Below, piece by piece: positions 52,456-61,799 of a stretch of DNA of 64,000 nt (position 1 is its first letter; every line of letters starts with the position of its first letter). Below the pieces are notes generated by a model. That model was not told the DNA's origin. It ran no database searches and saw nothing but the letters and a program-made list of their open reading frames with translations. The stretch comes from Bacillus sp. FJAT-45037 (lineage in GTDB: Bacteria; Bacillota; Bacilli; Bacillales; Bacillaceae_D): assembly GCF_002797325.1 (NCBI RefSeq), contig NZ_KZ454938.1, positions 1,252,267 to 1,316,266 on the forward strand. The letters run 5' to 3'. The translations under genes were made by a program, and so were the position numbers.

Positions 52456-52482
52456 CCGACTGCATGCAGTCGGTTATTTTTT
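52447..52482. terminator. Bidirectional terminator, 36-base perfect palindrome
   Basis: The core ATAACCGACTGCA / TGCAGTCGGTTAT is centred between 52464 and 52465, with A-run left and T-run right. It includes the stop region of both convergent genes. Confidence 0.9.
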
Positions 52483-52800
52483 ATGGTCATTACCATTAAA
52501 ATCAGGATGATCTGTTTGTTCAAATTTCGGACTATGGAAATCAAGATAGCCGAAATCCTCACTATAATCTATCGTCATCCCATCTAAATACCAAAAGTCA
52601 TCCTCATTTACAAAAAAGATGACACCCTTTTTTTCTACGGTATAAGACGTTACTTGTGGATCTTCTTTCATTACCCCAACCGAGAAGCCGCCAGATCCAA
52701 CTCCACCCACTCTTACAAATAAGCGTAAAGTATCTCCAGTTTTTAATGGCAACTCATTTATATAAAATGTACTTGCTGCATCCGTTATGTTAAATTCCAA
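52474..52800 (-). CDS. HesB/YneR-like family protein without cysteines
   Basis: 108 residues. The fold marks FNITDAASTFYINELPLKTG, RLFVRVGGVGSGGFSVG and DDFWYLDGMTIDYSEDFGYL are those of YneR, a HesB/IscA relative. The three cysteines that bind iron in IscA are all absent, so it is not a classic Fe-S carrier. ATG 52800 follows AGGAGG. Confidence 0.8.
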   Translation of the reverse strand: MEFNITDAASTFYINELPLKTGDTLRLFVRVGGVGSGGFSVGVMKEDPQVTSYTVEKKGVIFFVNEDDFWYLDGMTIDYSEDFGYLDFHSPKFEQTDHPDFNGNDHKK

Positions 52801-52959
52801 TACAATAACCTCCTATAACATACACACCATATCATATCTTTCGACAAGAATACAGAAAAATCATCGTTTATTTGAAGGTATTATAGGGCGAGTGTAGAAT
52901 GTAATGATAGACAGAGTATTTCTGTTAAATGGATGTGAAAAGAAAGGTGGATTATACAT

Positions 52960-54477
52960 ATGAGTGAACGAATCAAAAAAGTAGAGCAAGACTTTTTAGC
53001 TTATACAAAAAAGATGGAGGACTACGGTCAGGCATTGTCTTTATTAGCTTGGGATGCACGCACAGGTGCACCTAAAAAAGGCATACCACAGCGGTCTGAA
53101 GTGATCGGTACCCTTTCCTCAGAACTATTTCAATTATCTACATCAGAGGAAATGGCTTCTTTTTTAGTAGAATTACGCGAAGAAAGTGCTCAAGAACACT
53201 TATCTGAAGTAACGAAGAAAAGTGTAGAATTATGCCATAAGGAATTTGAGCGTAATATGAAGATCCCTAAGGATGAATACAAAGAATATGTTATGCTGCA
53301 ATCTCAATCAGAGTCGATTTGGGAAGAAGCGAAGGATAAGGCTGACTTTGAAATGTTCAGACCGAACCTTGAGAAGCTAGTTGAATTCAAAAAGCGTTTT
53401 GTTGGCTACTTAGGACATAACGGACATCCTTACAATACGTTACTTGATGACTTTGAGCCAGGTGTTTTTGTGGATACAATCGACAAAGTATTTGGGGAAC
53501 TTCGTGATCAGTTAATTCCGCTTGTAAAAGAAGTAACTGAATCTAAGCACCAACCACGCACTGATTTCTTATTTGAACAATTTCCACGTGAGAATCAAAA
53601 AGCGTTAAGTAGCGATATATTAAAAGAAATTGGCTATGACTTTGAAGCTGGAAGATTAGATGAAACGGTTCATCCTTTTGCCATTGGAATTAATCCAAAT
53701 GATGTCCGCGTTACAACGAAGTATAACGAAAGAGATTTCAGAGTCTCGTTATTTGGTACGATCCATGAAGGTGGTCATGCGTTATATGAGCAAAATATTT
53801 CACAAGACTTGGTTGGAACGCCATTATGTGACGGTACATCCATGGGTATTCATGAATCTCAATCTCTATTTTGGGAGAAATTTGTTGGGAAGAATTTTGG
53901 TTTTTGGGAACGTAATTACGACTTAATCAAAAAACACTCAGCTGGACAATTTGACGATGTGTCATTAGATGAGTTTTATTTTGCGGTCAATCAATCGAAA
54001 CAGTCATTAATTCGTATTGAAAGTGATGAGTTGACCTATTGCCTTCATATCATCCTTCGCTATGAGCTTGAAAAGGCCTTAATGCAAGGAGAAATTGAAG
54101 TGAAAGATCTACCTCGTTTATGGAATGATAAAATGGAAGAGTATTTAGGCATTCGTCCTGAACATGATGGTGAAGGCGTCTTACAAGATGTTCATTGGTC
54201 ATTTGGTGCGTTTGGATACTTCCCTTCTTATGCACTCGGTTATATCTACTCCGCTCAATTAAAAGAGGCGATTGAACGCGACTTACCTAACTTTGATGAA
54301 CTTATTCGTACGGGTGATTACGCGCCTATCCGAAATTGGATGACGGAAAATGTTCATAAGCACGGGAAGATGAAAAAGCCGGCTGAAATTATTAAGGACA
54401 TTACTGGTGGTGGCATTGATTCCAAGCCATTGGTTCGCTACTTAGAAGAAAAGTATCGTCGTTTGTATAAGATTTAA
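52960..54477 (+). CDS. ypwA: Carboxypeptidase, M32 family (YpwA)
   Basis: 505 residues, the usual M32 length. The zinc/catalytic motif HEGGHALYEQ (HExxH, about residue 269) is followed by the third ligand Glu in HESQSLFWEKFVG (about 300). N-terminal LLAWDARTGAPKKG and C-terminal YPSYALGYIYSAQ are family features. It is a cytoplasmic metal-dependent carboxypeptidase. ATG 52960 follows AAAGGTGG. Confidence 0.94.
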   Translation: MSERIKKVEQDFLAYTKKMEDYGQALSLLAWDARTGAPKKGIPQRSEVIGTLSSELFQLSTSEEMASFLVELREESAQEHLSEVTKKSVELCHKEFERNMKIPKDEYKEYVMLQSQSESIWEEAKDKADFEMFRPNLEKLVEFKKRFVGYLGHNGHPYNTLLDDFEPGVFVDTIDKVFGELRDQLIPLVKEVTESKHQPRTDFLFEQFPRENQKALSSDILKEIGYDFEAGRLDETVHPFAIGINPNDVRVTTKYNERDFRVSLFGTIHEGGHALYEQNISQDLVGTPLCDGTSMGIHESQSLFWEKFVGKNFGFWERNYDLIKKHSAGQFDDVSLDEFYFAVNQSKQSLIRIESDELTYCLHIILRYELEKALMQGEIEVKDLPRLWNDKMEEYLGIRPEHDGEGVLQDVHWSFGAFGYFPSYALGYIYSAQLKEAIERDLPNFDELIRTGDYAPIRNWMTENVHKHGKMKKPAEIIKDITGGGIDSKPLVRYLEEKYRRLYKI

Positions 54478-54483
54478 TCAGGT

Positions 54484-54513
54484 AGAGCTGTGCGCGAATG
54501 TACAGCTCTTCTT
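54484..54513 (+). terminator. Terminator of ypwA
   Basis: AGAGCTGT (54484-54491) and ACAGCTCT (54502-54509), perfect 8-bp stem, followed by TCTTATTC, a weak T-tract. Confidence 0.65.
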
Positions 54514-54623
54514 ATTCTTTTATCACACAAGATCACTAACCGAGTACAGTCAACCAAACAAGCTAGGTGAGGTTGAATAGAATCATACAAGATATCCAAT
54601 ACTTGTGCTAGAGGTGATCATAA

Positions 54624-54917
54624 ATGGATAGTTTGATTTTTGAACCAAGGAAAAAGCCAACCCATATTCAATTGAATGGATCAGATCAAATAGAGCAACT
54701 GTTAGGTGGTCCTATTTCAGAGTTTACGTATAAAAAAGATGGCCAAACGTATAAAACCTATTGCCGTCAAGACGCTTGGCGTAAACACCGAGAGGAAGTG
54801 GCTGCTGTGTATGGTCCTGTCGTTTTAACACCACTTTCAAAAGTGTCTTTAAACCAAAGCGACATCGAGCGATTGGTGCAAACTGGACTAGAATTTGAAA
54901 GATGGGAAGTTCATTAA
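54624..54917 (+). CDS. Hypothetical protein
   Basis: 97 residues, soluble, alpha/beta: LIFEPRKKPTHIQLNGSDQI, ISEFTYKKDGQTYKTYCRQD, VYGPVVLTPLSKVSLNQSDI. No motif recognised. ATG 54624 follows AGAGGTGA. It may be co-transcribed with the next lipoprotein gene, 74 bases downstream. Confidence 0.6.
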   Translation: MDSLIFEPRKKPTHIQLNGSDQIEQLLGGPISEFTYKKDGQTYKTYCRQDAWRKHREEVAAVYGPVVLTPLSKVSLNQSDIERLVQTGLEFERWEVH

Positions 54918-54991
54918 TGGTGGATTCGTTCTACAATGAAAGGAAAAGATAGTCATCTGTTTCATGATGGATGGAATGGAGGGGAATTCGA

Positions 54992-55303
54992 TTGAAACGA
55001 GTCATATTTATTATTTTTCTTTCTATGCTATTGAGTGCTTGTGGGGAGAAATCATTCCCAACAACCGAGCCATACAAGGTGGGCATGATAACAGAAAAAC
55101 TAGAGCATTCGATTCTAGTTGACCAAGACATCTACTTTGAAATCGATCATCAAACAGAAATCATTGATAAAAATGGGCAGCCACTCGCGAGCAGGGATTT
55201 ATTAGTTGGGGATATGGTCCATGTTTGGACAGAGTCTCCTGTCCGAGAAACGTACCCGGCTCAAGGTTATGCTGAGCATATACAAAAAGAAGGAGCGAAT
55301 TAA
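54992..55303 (+). CDS. Small lipoprotein, DUF3221/YobA-like
   Basis: About 103 residues. Signal peptide with lipobox: KRVIFIIFLSMLLSACG (Cys about 18). The mature part is a short beta barrel (VGMITEKLEHSILVDQDIYF, GDMVHVWTESPVRETYPAQG) with the W-T-x-S-P-v-x-E-tYPAQ ending seen in DUF3221/YobA lipoproteins. The start is TTG 54992, 7 bases after GGAGGGG, rather than the upstream ATG. Its stop overlaps the convergent gene by 4 bases. Confidence 0.7.
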   Translation: MKRVIFIIFLSMLLSACGEKSFPTTEPYKVGMITEKLEHSILVDQDIYFEIDHQTEIIDKNGQPLASRDLLVGDMVHVWTESPVRETYPAQGYAEHIQKEGAN

Positions 55304-55320
55304 TTTGCTCCTTCTTTTTG
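55283..55320. terminator. Bidirectional terminator between overlapping convergent genes
   Basis: CAAAAAGAAGGAGC (55283-55296) and GCTCCTTCTTTTTG (55307-55320) form a perfect 14-bp stem; the stop codons of both genes lie in the loop. Confidence 0.85.
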
Positions 55321-56037
55321 TTTGTTGATTTCTCGATGTCTGATGAAATGGAAGGGAAGATACAGCAGCCCATACATGAGAACGACGATTAATTGTAGTT
55401 GTAATATGTACCACGGATAGGGTCCAAGGAAATCAAGGATGCTTGGCCCTTCTGGTTTATGCGATAAAAACATATAGTTAGCTCCCGTTATGTAGTTTAT
55501 GCCAAAAACAAAGAGAGCAATAACGTTTAAAAAGATATAAGAACGAATAGCCGATTTTACAGTTAATCTGAAGCCTTCTACCCATATCATATATAAAATC
55601 GAAAGAATAATGGCAATATGTGCGATGAAAAAATGCCAATAACGAAAATGTGGGAACGAGTAATAAAGGTCAGGTGTGAGGATCGCTTGTGTAGCTCCGG
55701 CGATACCAAAAAAGTAAACGACGTCTACTAACCATTTCTTCTTGCTAATGAGCATAAAGATGCTAAGAAATAAACTGATTGTACATAATTGTAATGGTAA
55801 ATGAAAGCGAACGTCCCAGATTCCCGTTGAAACCGTCCAAATGAGAATGCTTACTTCAGATAGAAGTAACATACTTATAAGAACGGGTCTCATCACCGTT
55901 TTCATATAAGGCTTCTTACGATGGATAAAGAACCAGAAGATGAACACTGCGAATGCTGCTATTGCGCCTAAGTGAGCGATGGAAAGAAAGATGGGGTCTT
56001 CTGAATATACGCCTGGAGTGAAAAACGTTTGAATCAA
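55300..56037 (-). CDS. ywaF: YwaF family (TIGR02206) membrane protein
   Basis: 245 residues with seven membrane segments, for example AAFAVFIFWFFIH, VLISMLLLSEVSILIWTVST, FHLPLQLCTISLFLSIFMLI and the final ILQLQLIVVLMYGLLYLPFH. The motif WDVRFHLPLQLC is typical of YwaF/TMEM164-like proteins. Function unknown. The start is TTG 56037 after GAGGTGG. Confidence 0.8.
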   Translation of the reverse strand: MIQTFFTPGVYSEDPIFLSIAHLGAIAAFAVFIFWFFIHRKKPYMKTVMRPVLISMLLLSEVSILIWTVSTGIWDVRFHLPLQLCTISLFLSIFMLISKKKWLVDVVYFFGIAGATQAILTPDLYYSFPHFRYWHFFIAHIAIILSILYMIWVEGFRLTVKSAIRSYIFLNVIALFVFGINYITGANYMFLSHKPEGPSILDFLGPYPWYILQLQLIVVLMYGLLYLPFHFIRHREINKQKEGAN

Positions 56038-56130
56038 GTAACCACCTCTTTTCCCAATCTCTTTCCATCATTTTACTATAATGATTAGGAACTTTAAATA
56101 GGCTTATTTAAATATGGTTTCAATAGATGT

Positions 56131-57225
56131 TCATTCTAATCCAATCGTTAATTGTCTAATCGCATCTTGTCGCGCTTGGTCTTGAACATGAGCATACACT
56201 TGTGTGGTTGCGACCGATTCGTGTCCGAGTAAACTTTGTACGGTTAATACATCCACACCATTGGCTACGAGTGCTGTAGCAAAACTATGACGTAGTTTAT
56301 GAGCGGTAATGGTTTTGTTATGCAGTGCAGGCGTATGCTGCCTCGCTCGTTTCAATTGTCGTTGAATCATTTTTTGTAAGGCGCTTACCCGAATTTCTGT
56401 TGAGTATGACTTAGTTTGAAAATGGTAGCCAATAAAAACGGCATCCGTTGCTTTTTTTGGGCGATACGATTGTGGGATTGAAGCTAAGTATTGTTCCATT
56501 ACGTTGATCGTTTCAATAGATAAAGGAATGGTTCGTTCTTTGTTTCCTTTTCCACGAATTTTTAATAATTGTTCCTCTGTAGAGTAATCTTTCATTTTTA
56601 AAGAGGAGAGTTCGGAAATTCGAAGTCCAGAACTTAGCAATAAATAAATCACAGCATAATCTCGCTCTAATAATTTTTCAGCATACTTACGTTGTCTAGA
56701 AGATAGAGTCGATGTGTCGCGGATGGCTTCTAACAATCGCTGGGCTTCTGATACTGTCAAAAACACTGGCTCTCGTTTACCAACTTTTGGACGTTCGACG
56801 CCACTAATCGGATTCACAGACGTTTCTCCTTTTTTTACGAGATAATCAAACAACGACTGTAAAGCAGATATTTTTCGATTAATCGTTCTTGGTTCATTTT
56901 CCATCTCGAGTGCTAAATAAGAAATATAATGTTCGATCGCGGCTTTTTCTAGTTGCAGAAACTCCTCAAGTGAAACATTTGAGGAAACAAAACTAGCATC
57001 TTCTGACACTCGTTTTACATATTGAAAGAAATAATGATAGTCATAAATATATCGCTGAACCGTTTGTTTGGAATATCCTAGTGAAATTCTACTAAGTAAA
57101 TAATGTTGAATAAAGGAAGGGAGTGATTCGATTTTCCGGTATTGATTACGTATCCCTTCAGATAGAACATTCGTTTGTGTTTCGGTTGATTTATGTAGAT
57201 CGTTCAATTTTGCAAACAATGACAC
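56131..57225 (-). CDS. Tyrosine recombinase, XerS-like
   Basis: About 364 residues. N-terminal SAM-like core-binding domain (SLPSFIQHYLLSRISLGYSK, RYIYDYHYFFQYV, INRKISALQSLFDYL) and C-terminal catalytic domain with Arg (SSGLRISELS), Lys (KGNKERTIPL), HxxR (AHKLRHSFAT), His (LLGHESVATTQ) and Tyr (VYAHV), so all catalytic residues are present. The long N-terminus and size suggest XerS rather than XerC/D. No other mobile-element genes are nearby, which argues for chromosome-dimer resolution or a domestic role. GTG 57225 has a better ribosome binding site distance (GAGGTG) than GTG 57234. Confidence 0.82.
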   Translation of the reverse strand: MSLFAKLNDLHKSTETQTNVLSEGIRNQYRKIESLPSFIQHYLLSRISLGYSKQTVQRYIYDYHYFFQYVKRVSEDASFVSSNVSLEEFLQLEKAAIEHYISYLALEMENEPRTINRKISALQSLFDYLVKKGETSVNPISGVERPKVGKREPVFLTVSEAQRLLEAIRDTSTLSSRQRKYAEKLLERDYAVIYLLLSSGLRISELSSLKMKDYSTEEQLLKIRGKGNKERTIPLSIETINVMEQYLASIPQSYRPKKATDAVFIGYHFQTKSYSTEIRVSALQKMIQRQLKRARQHTPALHNKTITAHKLRHSFATALVANGVDVLTVQSLLGHESVATTQVYAHVQDQARQDAIRQLTIGLE

Positions 57226-57257
57226 TATACTCACCTCATCTCTAGTTTATCGTAAAT

Positions 57258-57295
57258 TCTACGTTCTGTGAAATGTTGATTTCACAGAACGTAGA
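57258..57295. repeat. 17-bp perfect inverted repeat upstream of the recombinase
   Basis: Arms TCTACGTTCTGTGAAAT (57258-57274) and ATTTCACAGAACGTAGA (57279-57295), spacer GTTG. It lies in the divergent region between the recombinase and the 2-hydroxyacid dehydrogenase genes and has no T-run, so it is not an ordinary terminator. It may be an operator or recombinase site. Confidence 0.85.
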
Positions 57296-57399
57296 TTACT
57301 CACTTATTTGCTACTTGTCCGGTAGAGTGTAAGTTAAGTTGATTTCCGTTGTCTGTATGAAATATCGGTGGTATGATCGAAGAAAATGAGGTGAATCTA

Positions 57400-58332
57400 G
57401 TGAAGATTAATCATATTCTAGTTATTAGTCAAAAGCACACGAAACTAAAAGCATTCCTAGATAAAGAAAGTCTTGCAAATGAATTTCGTTATTTACGGGA
57501 AGAAGATGTAGAAGAGGCGGATCTCAAGTGGGCAGATGCCGTTGTCGGTTTTAATCTAAAAAGAGACTTCGACCTTAGTCAGGTGAAATGGGTTCATTCA
57601 CTAGGGGCAGGTGTCGATCGTTTTCTTCTTAATAAGGATTGGCCAGAGGATGTCATGCTTACAAGAACGGTCACATCATTCGGTGCGCGGATTGCAGAGT
57701 ATAGCTTGAGCTATATATTAAAAGATATTCAGCTCCACGATGCGTTTCAACAGTTGCAAGAAGAAAGGCGCTGGGAACCGCAGACTCCTAAACTCATTCA
57801 AGATCAAACGGTTCTTCTCTATGGTACAGGGGAAATCGGACAAGTAGCAGCGAACCTATTTTCTTCATTAGGTATGAAGGTTTACGGCGTCTCATTAAGT
57901 GGGAAACAAAAGGAAAATTTTGAGAAAGTATATTCAATAGATTCCCCGATACCAAATGTAGAGGGCCTTGACTATGTTATTAATACTTTACCTCTAACAA
58001 AGGAAACAGAACATCTCTTCGACCAAAAGATGTTCGGGCAATTTTCAGAGATCGGGTTTATTAATGTAGGGAGAGGCGCATCGATTGTTGAAAGTGATCT
58101 TCTTGATGCATTAGAACGACAACATGTTCGCTTTGCGGTTCTCGATGTCTTTACAGAAGAACCGTTAGCTGAAGATCATTCCTTTTGGAGTCATTCTCTA
58201 ATTACAATCACCCCGCATATTTCAGCTGTGACAACACCTGGAGAAGGAATCGCTTGTTTTGTCAAAACACTTAAAGCGATTGAAGAAGAAAAACCTCTCA
58301 CAAATTTAGTAGATATTAAAAGAGGGTATTAA
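57400..58332 (+). CDS. D-2-hydroxyacid dehydrogenase family protein
   Basis: About 310 residues. NAD-binding motif LYGTGEIGQVAANLFSSLG (about 145-163); catalytic Arg in INVGRGAS (about 222-230) and His in TPHISAVT (about 279), with Glu in DVFTEEPL. It should interconvert a 2-keto and a D-2-hydroxy acid with NAD(P)H. GTG 57400 follows GAGGTGA at 7 bases; ATG 57373 has a poorer site. The thiolase follows after a sigma-54-type promoter. Confidence 0.83.
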   Translation: MKINHILVISQKHTKLKAFLDKESLANEFRYLREEDVEEADLKWADAVVGFNLKRDFDLSQVKWVHSLGAGVDRFLLNKDWPEDVMLTRTVTSFGARIAEYSLSYILKDIQLHDAFQQLQEERRWEPQTPKLIQDQTVLLYGTGEIGQVAANLFSSLGMKVYGVSLSGKQKENFEKVYSIDSPIPNVEGLDYVINTLPLTKETEHLFDQKMFGQFSEIGFINVGRGASIVESDLLDALERQHVRFAVLDVFTEEPLAEDHSFWSHSLITITPHISAVTTPGEGIACFVKTLKAIEEEKPLTNLVDIKRGY

Positions 58333-58367
58333 AAAATTATTTTCTTAGAATTTTATCTTGGCATAAA

Positions 58368-58384
58368 AATTGCATTAATAATTC
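58368..58384 (+). promoter_or_regulatory. Sigma-54 (-24/-12) promoter of the thiolase gene
   Basis: TTGGCAT (58368-58374), 5 bases, TTGCA (58380-58384), against the consensus TTGGCAC-N5-TTGCA: one mismatch. It sits 36 bases after the previous stop and about 90 before the thiolase start. Confidence 0.75.
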
Positions 58385-58474
58385 TTGAAGGATTCGTTGT
58401 CTTTTTGTCGAATCGATCTATATATCAGAAAGTGTTGACATAGTTTTCTAGCAACATAAAGGAGGATTTTTATT

Positions 58475-59656
58475 ATGAGAGAAGTAGTTATTGTAAGTGC
58501 AGCACGTACACCAGTTGGAACATTCGGAGGTACTCTATCAAGTGTACCTGCCGTTGAACTAGGAGCGATCGCTGCAAAAGAAGCCATTAAACGTGCAAAC
58601 ATCCAACCGGATATGGTAGATGAAGTATTAGTTGGTAATATCTTATCTGCTGGTTTAGGACAAAATTTAGCGCGCCAAATCGCTGTTTATGCGGGTATGC
58701 CCGAAACAACGCCTGCATTAACTATTAACAAGCTTTGTGGATCTGGTCTTCGTACAGTTAGTATGGCTGCTCAGTTTATCGCGCTAGGCGATGCTGATGT
58801 CATTGTTGCAGGTGGAGCAGAAAGCATGAGTCAAGCACCATACATTATGCCAGGGGCTCGTTGGGGTCAGCGTATGGGAGATGGAAAGATCGTCGATACA
58901 ATGATTAACGATGCTCTAACAGATAAGTTCCACAACATTCACATGGGTGTAACAGCTGAGAATATCGCTGAACAATGGGGCATCACTCGTGAGGAGCAAG
59001 ATGCTTTCGCTCTTCAAAGTCAACAGCGTGCAGAGAAAGCTCAAAAAGAAGGTATCTTTGATGAAGAAATCGTCCCTGTACCTGTACCACAACGTAAAGG
59101 TGACCCAATCATCGTCGACACAGATGAACACCCTAAACACGGCTTAACGATTGAGAAACTCGGTAAGTTACGTGCAGCATTTAAAAAAGATGGAACCGTC
59201 ACAGCGGGTAACGCGTCAGGCATTAATGACGGGGCTGCTATGGTTGTCGTTATGGCGAAAGAAAAAGCAGAAGAACTTGGACTTGATATTTTAGCGACGA
59301 TTGTTTCACATGGTCAAGCTGCACTTGATCCGAAAATCATGGGTTATGGCCCAGTGCCAGCGACTAAGAAAGCTCTTGCTAAAGCGAACCTTACTGTCGA
59401 TGATCTTGATTTAATTGAAGCAAATGAAGCATTCGCAGCACAAGCGCTATCTGTTGTAAAAGATTTAAAATTAGACCCAGAAAAAGTGAACGTCAATGGT
59501 GGTGCCATCGCACTTGGACACCCAGTTGGTGCTTCAGGAACACGTGTACTTGTTACACTTCTACATGAAATGAAGCGTCGTGAAGCTAAGCGTGGTCTTG
59601 CTACGTTATGTATCGGCGGCGGACAAGGTACAGCACTTATTGTGGAACGTCCATAA
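58475..59656 (+). CDS. Acetyl-CoA C-acetyltransferase (thiolase)
   Basis: 393 residues, full length. Catalytic Cys in [11 protein letters not shown] (about 88), [21 protein letters not shown] (His/Asn region about 320), [16 protein letters not shown] (His about 350) and Cys in [14 protein letters not shown] (about 380). It condenses or cleaves acetoacetyl-CoA. Its place next to a CoA-transferase and sigma-54 activator suggests use of acetoacetate or short-chain acids. ATG 58475 follows AAAGGAGG. Confidence 0.95.
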   Translation: MREVVIVSAARTPVGTFGGTLSSVPAVELGAIAAKEAIKRANIQPDMVDEVLVGNILSAGLGQNLARQIAVYAGMPETTPALTINKLCGSGLRTVSMAAQFIALGDADVIVAGGAESMSQAPYIMPGARWGQRMGDGKIVDTMINDALTDKFHNIHMGVTAENIAEQWGITREEQDAFALQSQQRAEKAQKEGIFDEEIVPVPVPQRKGDPIIVDTDEHPKHGLTIEKLGKLRAAFKKDGTVTAGNASGINDGAAMVVVMAKEKAEELGLDILATIVSHGQAALDPKIMGYGPVPATKKALAKANLTVDDLDLIEANEAFAAQALSVVKDLKLDPEKVNVNGGAIALGHPVGASGTRVLVTLLHEMKRREAKRGLATLCIGGGQGTALIVERP

Positions 59657-59673
59657 TTTGATAAAAATTGAAG

Positions 59674-59702
59674 AAGAGGGCTCCTTTTGAGCTCTCTTTT
59701 TT
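59674..59702 (+). terminator. Terminator of the thiolase gene
   Basis: GAGGGCTC (59676-59683) pairs with GAGCTCTC (59689-59696) except one wobble, followed by TTTTTT. Confidence 0.75.
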
Positions 59703-59746
59703 GTGATATACTAGGACCAATGAAAACGGTTAAGTGAGGCGAATGA

Positions 59747-61453
59747 ATGTTGAATATGAAGGATTATGTTGGGGCGATTGAGCGCTCTTATGAACAGATG
59801 GAAGCGATGATTCGTTCGTTACCTTTTGGTGCGATTTTAACCGATTGTGAACATAGAATTCTGTTCCACAACGATATGTTTCAACGCATGGTTAAAAAAA
59901 CACCGGAAGAGATTAAAGGACAAGTTTTAACTTCCTATATAGATGGTAATTTATTTAAAGGAATCTCAGAAGGTACGAATATACACGTAACTTTTCGCGA
60001 GCATGAGTTTATTTTACGTAGAGAAGAGACCATGATTCGTGACAATAAACATTTTGTCTATTTGATTTCCTCAATTAAAGAATTAGAAGATCTACTTCAA
60101 GTCGATCGGGAAAAAACGGAGTTACTAGAAACGGTTATGGAGTTTGCTTTTGATGGGATCGTTATTGTCGATAAAGATGGCTATATCACGATGTTAAATA
60201 AGGAATATGCTGAGTTCATTGGAATTGACCCAACAGATGCAGTCGGAAAACACGTGACAGAAGTGATTGAAAACACGAGAATGCACATTGTCGCAAAAAC
60301 AGGAAAACCAGAAGTAGCAGATCTTCAACGAATCAACGGAGATTACATGATTGCTACTCGTATGCCTGTCATTAAAGGCGGAGAGGTAACGGGAGCTGTC
60401 GGACGTGTCTTATTTCAGAATGTCGGTGGATTTAATTCACTTTACAAACGAATCAAAATGATGGAAACCGAGTTAAAGAAATATAAGGGTGAGTTTCGTG
60501 AACAAAATAAAGCTACATACACGTTTCATCATATTGTCGGGACAAGTGAATCAGTGACTGATGCCAAACATCAGGCAGAACGTTCGGCACAAAGCGACTC
60601 AACTGTTCTATTACTAGGGGAGAGTGGAACTGGTAAAGAATTATTTGCTCATGCGATTCATAATGCAGGCAAACGTGCTCCTGGTTCCTTTGTTAAAGTA
60701 AACTGTGCAGCAATCCCACCTGACCTACTAGAATCAGAATTATTCGGGTATGAGGATGGTTCATTTACCGGCGCAAAAAAAGGTGGAAAAAAAGGAAAAT
60801 TTGAAGCAGCAGACGGTGGAACCATTTTCTTAGATGAGATTGGGGAACTTCCTCTTCATATGCAAGTCAAGTTCTTACGTATTTTACAAGAAAGAGAAGT
60901 CGAGAAGATTGGATCGACAACGAGTAAGCCAATTGATGTGCGTGTGATCGCTGCCACGAATCGAAATTTAGAAGAAATGGTAGAGAAAGGTGAGTTTCGG
61001 TTGGATCTCTATTATCGATTGAATGTCGTAGCAATCAATATTCCGCCACTACGCCAACGAGAAAGTGATCTAGTCGAACTAAGTCATCATTTTATGAACA
61101 AATTAAGTCCAATTATGAAAAAACAAGTAGAAGGCATATCAAAAGAAGCTCAAAGATTGCTGAACCAATATCACTGGCCCGGCAATATTCGTGAGCTTGA
61201 AAATGTGATAGAACGTGCGATGAACATGCTTGACCGTGAGACGGTGATCAAGCCACTTCATCTGCCGACTAAACTTACGAATACAACAATGGAAGAAGAC
61301 GTCGAAACATTAGCGCGATCCATTGAAAAAGCAGAAAAAGCAGCGATTATTCATGCGTTAAATTTCACAAAAGGCAATCGCTCCAAAGCGGCATCTGTCT
61401 TAGGGGTTAGTCGTTCAACGTTTTATGAAAAATTAACTAAATATGGAATTTAA
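59747..61453 (+). CDS. Sigma-54-dependent activator with PAS domains (AtoC-like output)
   Basis: 568 residues. Two PAS domains (about 15-110 and 125-225; [20 protein letters not shown] in the second), an AAA+ sigma-54 activation domain (about 260-490) with Walker A GESGTGKE, the sigma-54-contacting loop [10 protein letters not shown] (the usual GAFTGA has Ala replaced by Ser), Walker B IFLDEIGE and R-finger region, and a C-terminal Fis-type helix-turn-helix ([20 protein letters not shown]). It lies between two sigma-54-type promoters and is the obvious activator of both. The PAS ligand is unknown. ATG 59747 follows GTGAGG. Confidence 0.93.
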   Translation: MLNMKDYVGAIERSYEQMEAMIRSLPFGAILTDCEHRILFHNDMFQRMVKKTPEEIKGQVLTSYIDGNLFKGISEGTNIHVTFREHEFILRREETMIRDNKHFVYLISSIKELEDLLQVDREKTELLETVMEFAFDGIVIVDKDGYITMLNKEYAEFIGIDPTDAVGKHVTEVIENTRMHIVAKTGKPEVADLQRINGDYMIATRMPVIKGGEVTGAVGRVLFQNVGGFNSLYKRIKMMETELKKYKGEFREQNKATYTFHHIVGTSESVTDAKHQAERSAQSDSTVLLLGESGTGKELFAHAIHNAGKRAPGSFVKVNCAAIPPDLLESELFGYEDGSFTGAKKGGKKGKFEAADGGTIFLDEIGELPLHMQVKFLRILQEREVEKIGSTTSKPIDVRVIAATNRNLEEMVEKGEFRLDLYYRLNVVAINIPPLRQRESDLVELSHHFMNKLSPIMKKQVEGISKEAQRLLNQYHWPGNIRELENVIERAMNMLDRETVIKPLHLPTKLTNTTMEEDVETLARSIEKAEKAAIIHALNFTKGNRSKAASVLGVSRSTFYEKLTKYGI

Positions 61454-61456
61454 TTC

Positions 61457-61488
61457 ACTCACCTTGTTTATGAAACAAGGTGAGTTTT
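61457..61488 (+). terminator. Terminator of the sigma-54 activator gene
   Basis: ACTCACCTTGTTT (61457-61469), loop ATG, AAACAAGGTGAGT (61473-61485), then TTT. Perfect 13-bp stem. Confidence 0.85.
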
Positions 61489-61708
61489 CCGTTAAAACGG
61501 ACAGTTATCTTGCTGTTTCTAGTATGTGTTCGGTAAGTAGGACACCAATTTACTCGAATGATCAGTATGTATGAAAATCTGTACAATATTTGATCGGGTT
61601 TGTTAAGTTTATCTGACGTAAACAATTTATCAGAATAATATTTGGATATATTCGGAAAAAAATATATGTTTTTTTGTGTAAAGCGTTTGTTCTGCTCGTT
61701 ATTTAAAG
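61488..61708 (+). promoter_or_regulatory. Upstream activating region of the CoA-transferase promoter
   Basis: About 220 bases without a gene. TCCGTTAAAACGGA (61488-61501) is a perfect dyad, and TTTATCTGA and TTTATCAGA occur near 61610-61635. Any of these could bind the activator encoded just upstream. No site could be matched to the thiolase promoter, so this is only a search window. Confidence 0.4.
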
Positions 61709-61725
61709 TTGGCACACCTCTTGCA
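61709..61725 (+). promoter_or_regulatory. Sigma-54 (-24/-12) promoter of the CoA-transferase operon
   Basis: TTGGCAC (61709-61715), ACCTC, TTGCA (61721-61725): an exact consensus match, about 75 bases before the start codon. Confidence 0.88.
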
Positions 61726-61799
61726 TATAAGATTAGCGTACTTTTTCTTCGTGTAAGGTAGAGAAAGCGTATTCATAGATGTTGTAGGAGGTAAAAGAC

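Noticed and set aside
55283-55320. Overlapping stop codons of two convergent genes as an annotation error
   Set aside because: Both genes have good starts and family features, and a perfect shared terminator sits at the overlap, so the arrangement is real.
61676-61692. CRE-like AAAGCGTTTG near the sigma-54 promoter
   Set aside because: At least three mismatches to the CRE consensus, so it was not called as a CcpA site, although repression there would make sense.
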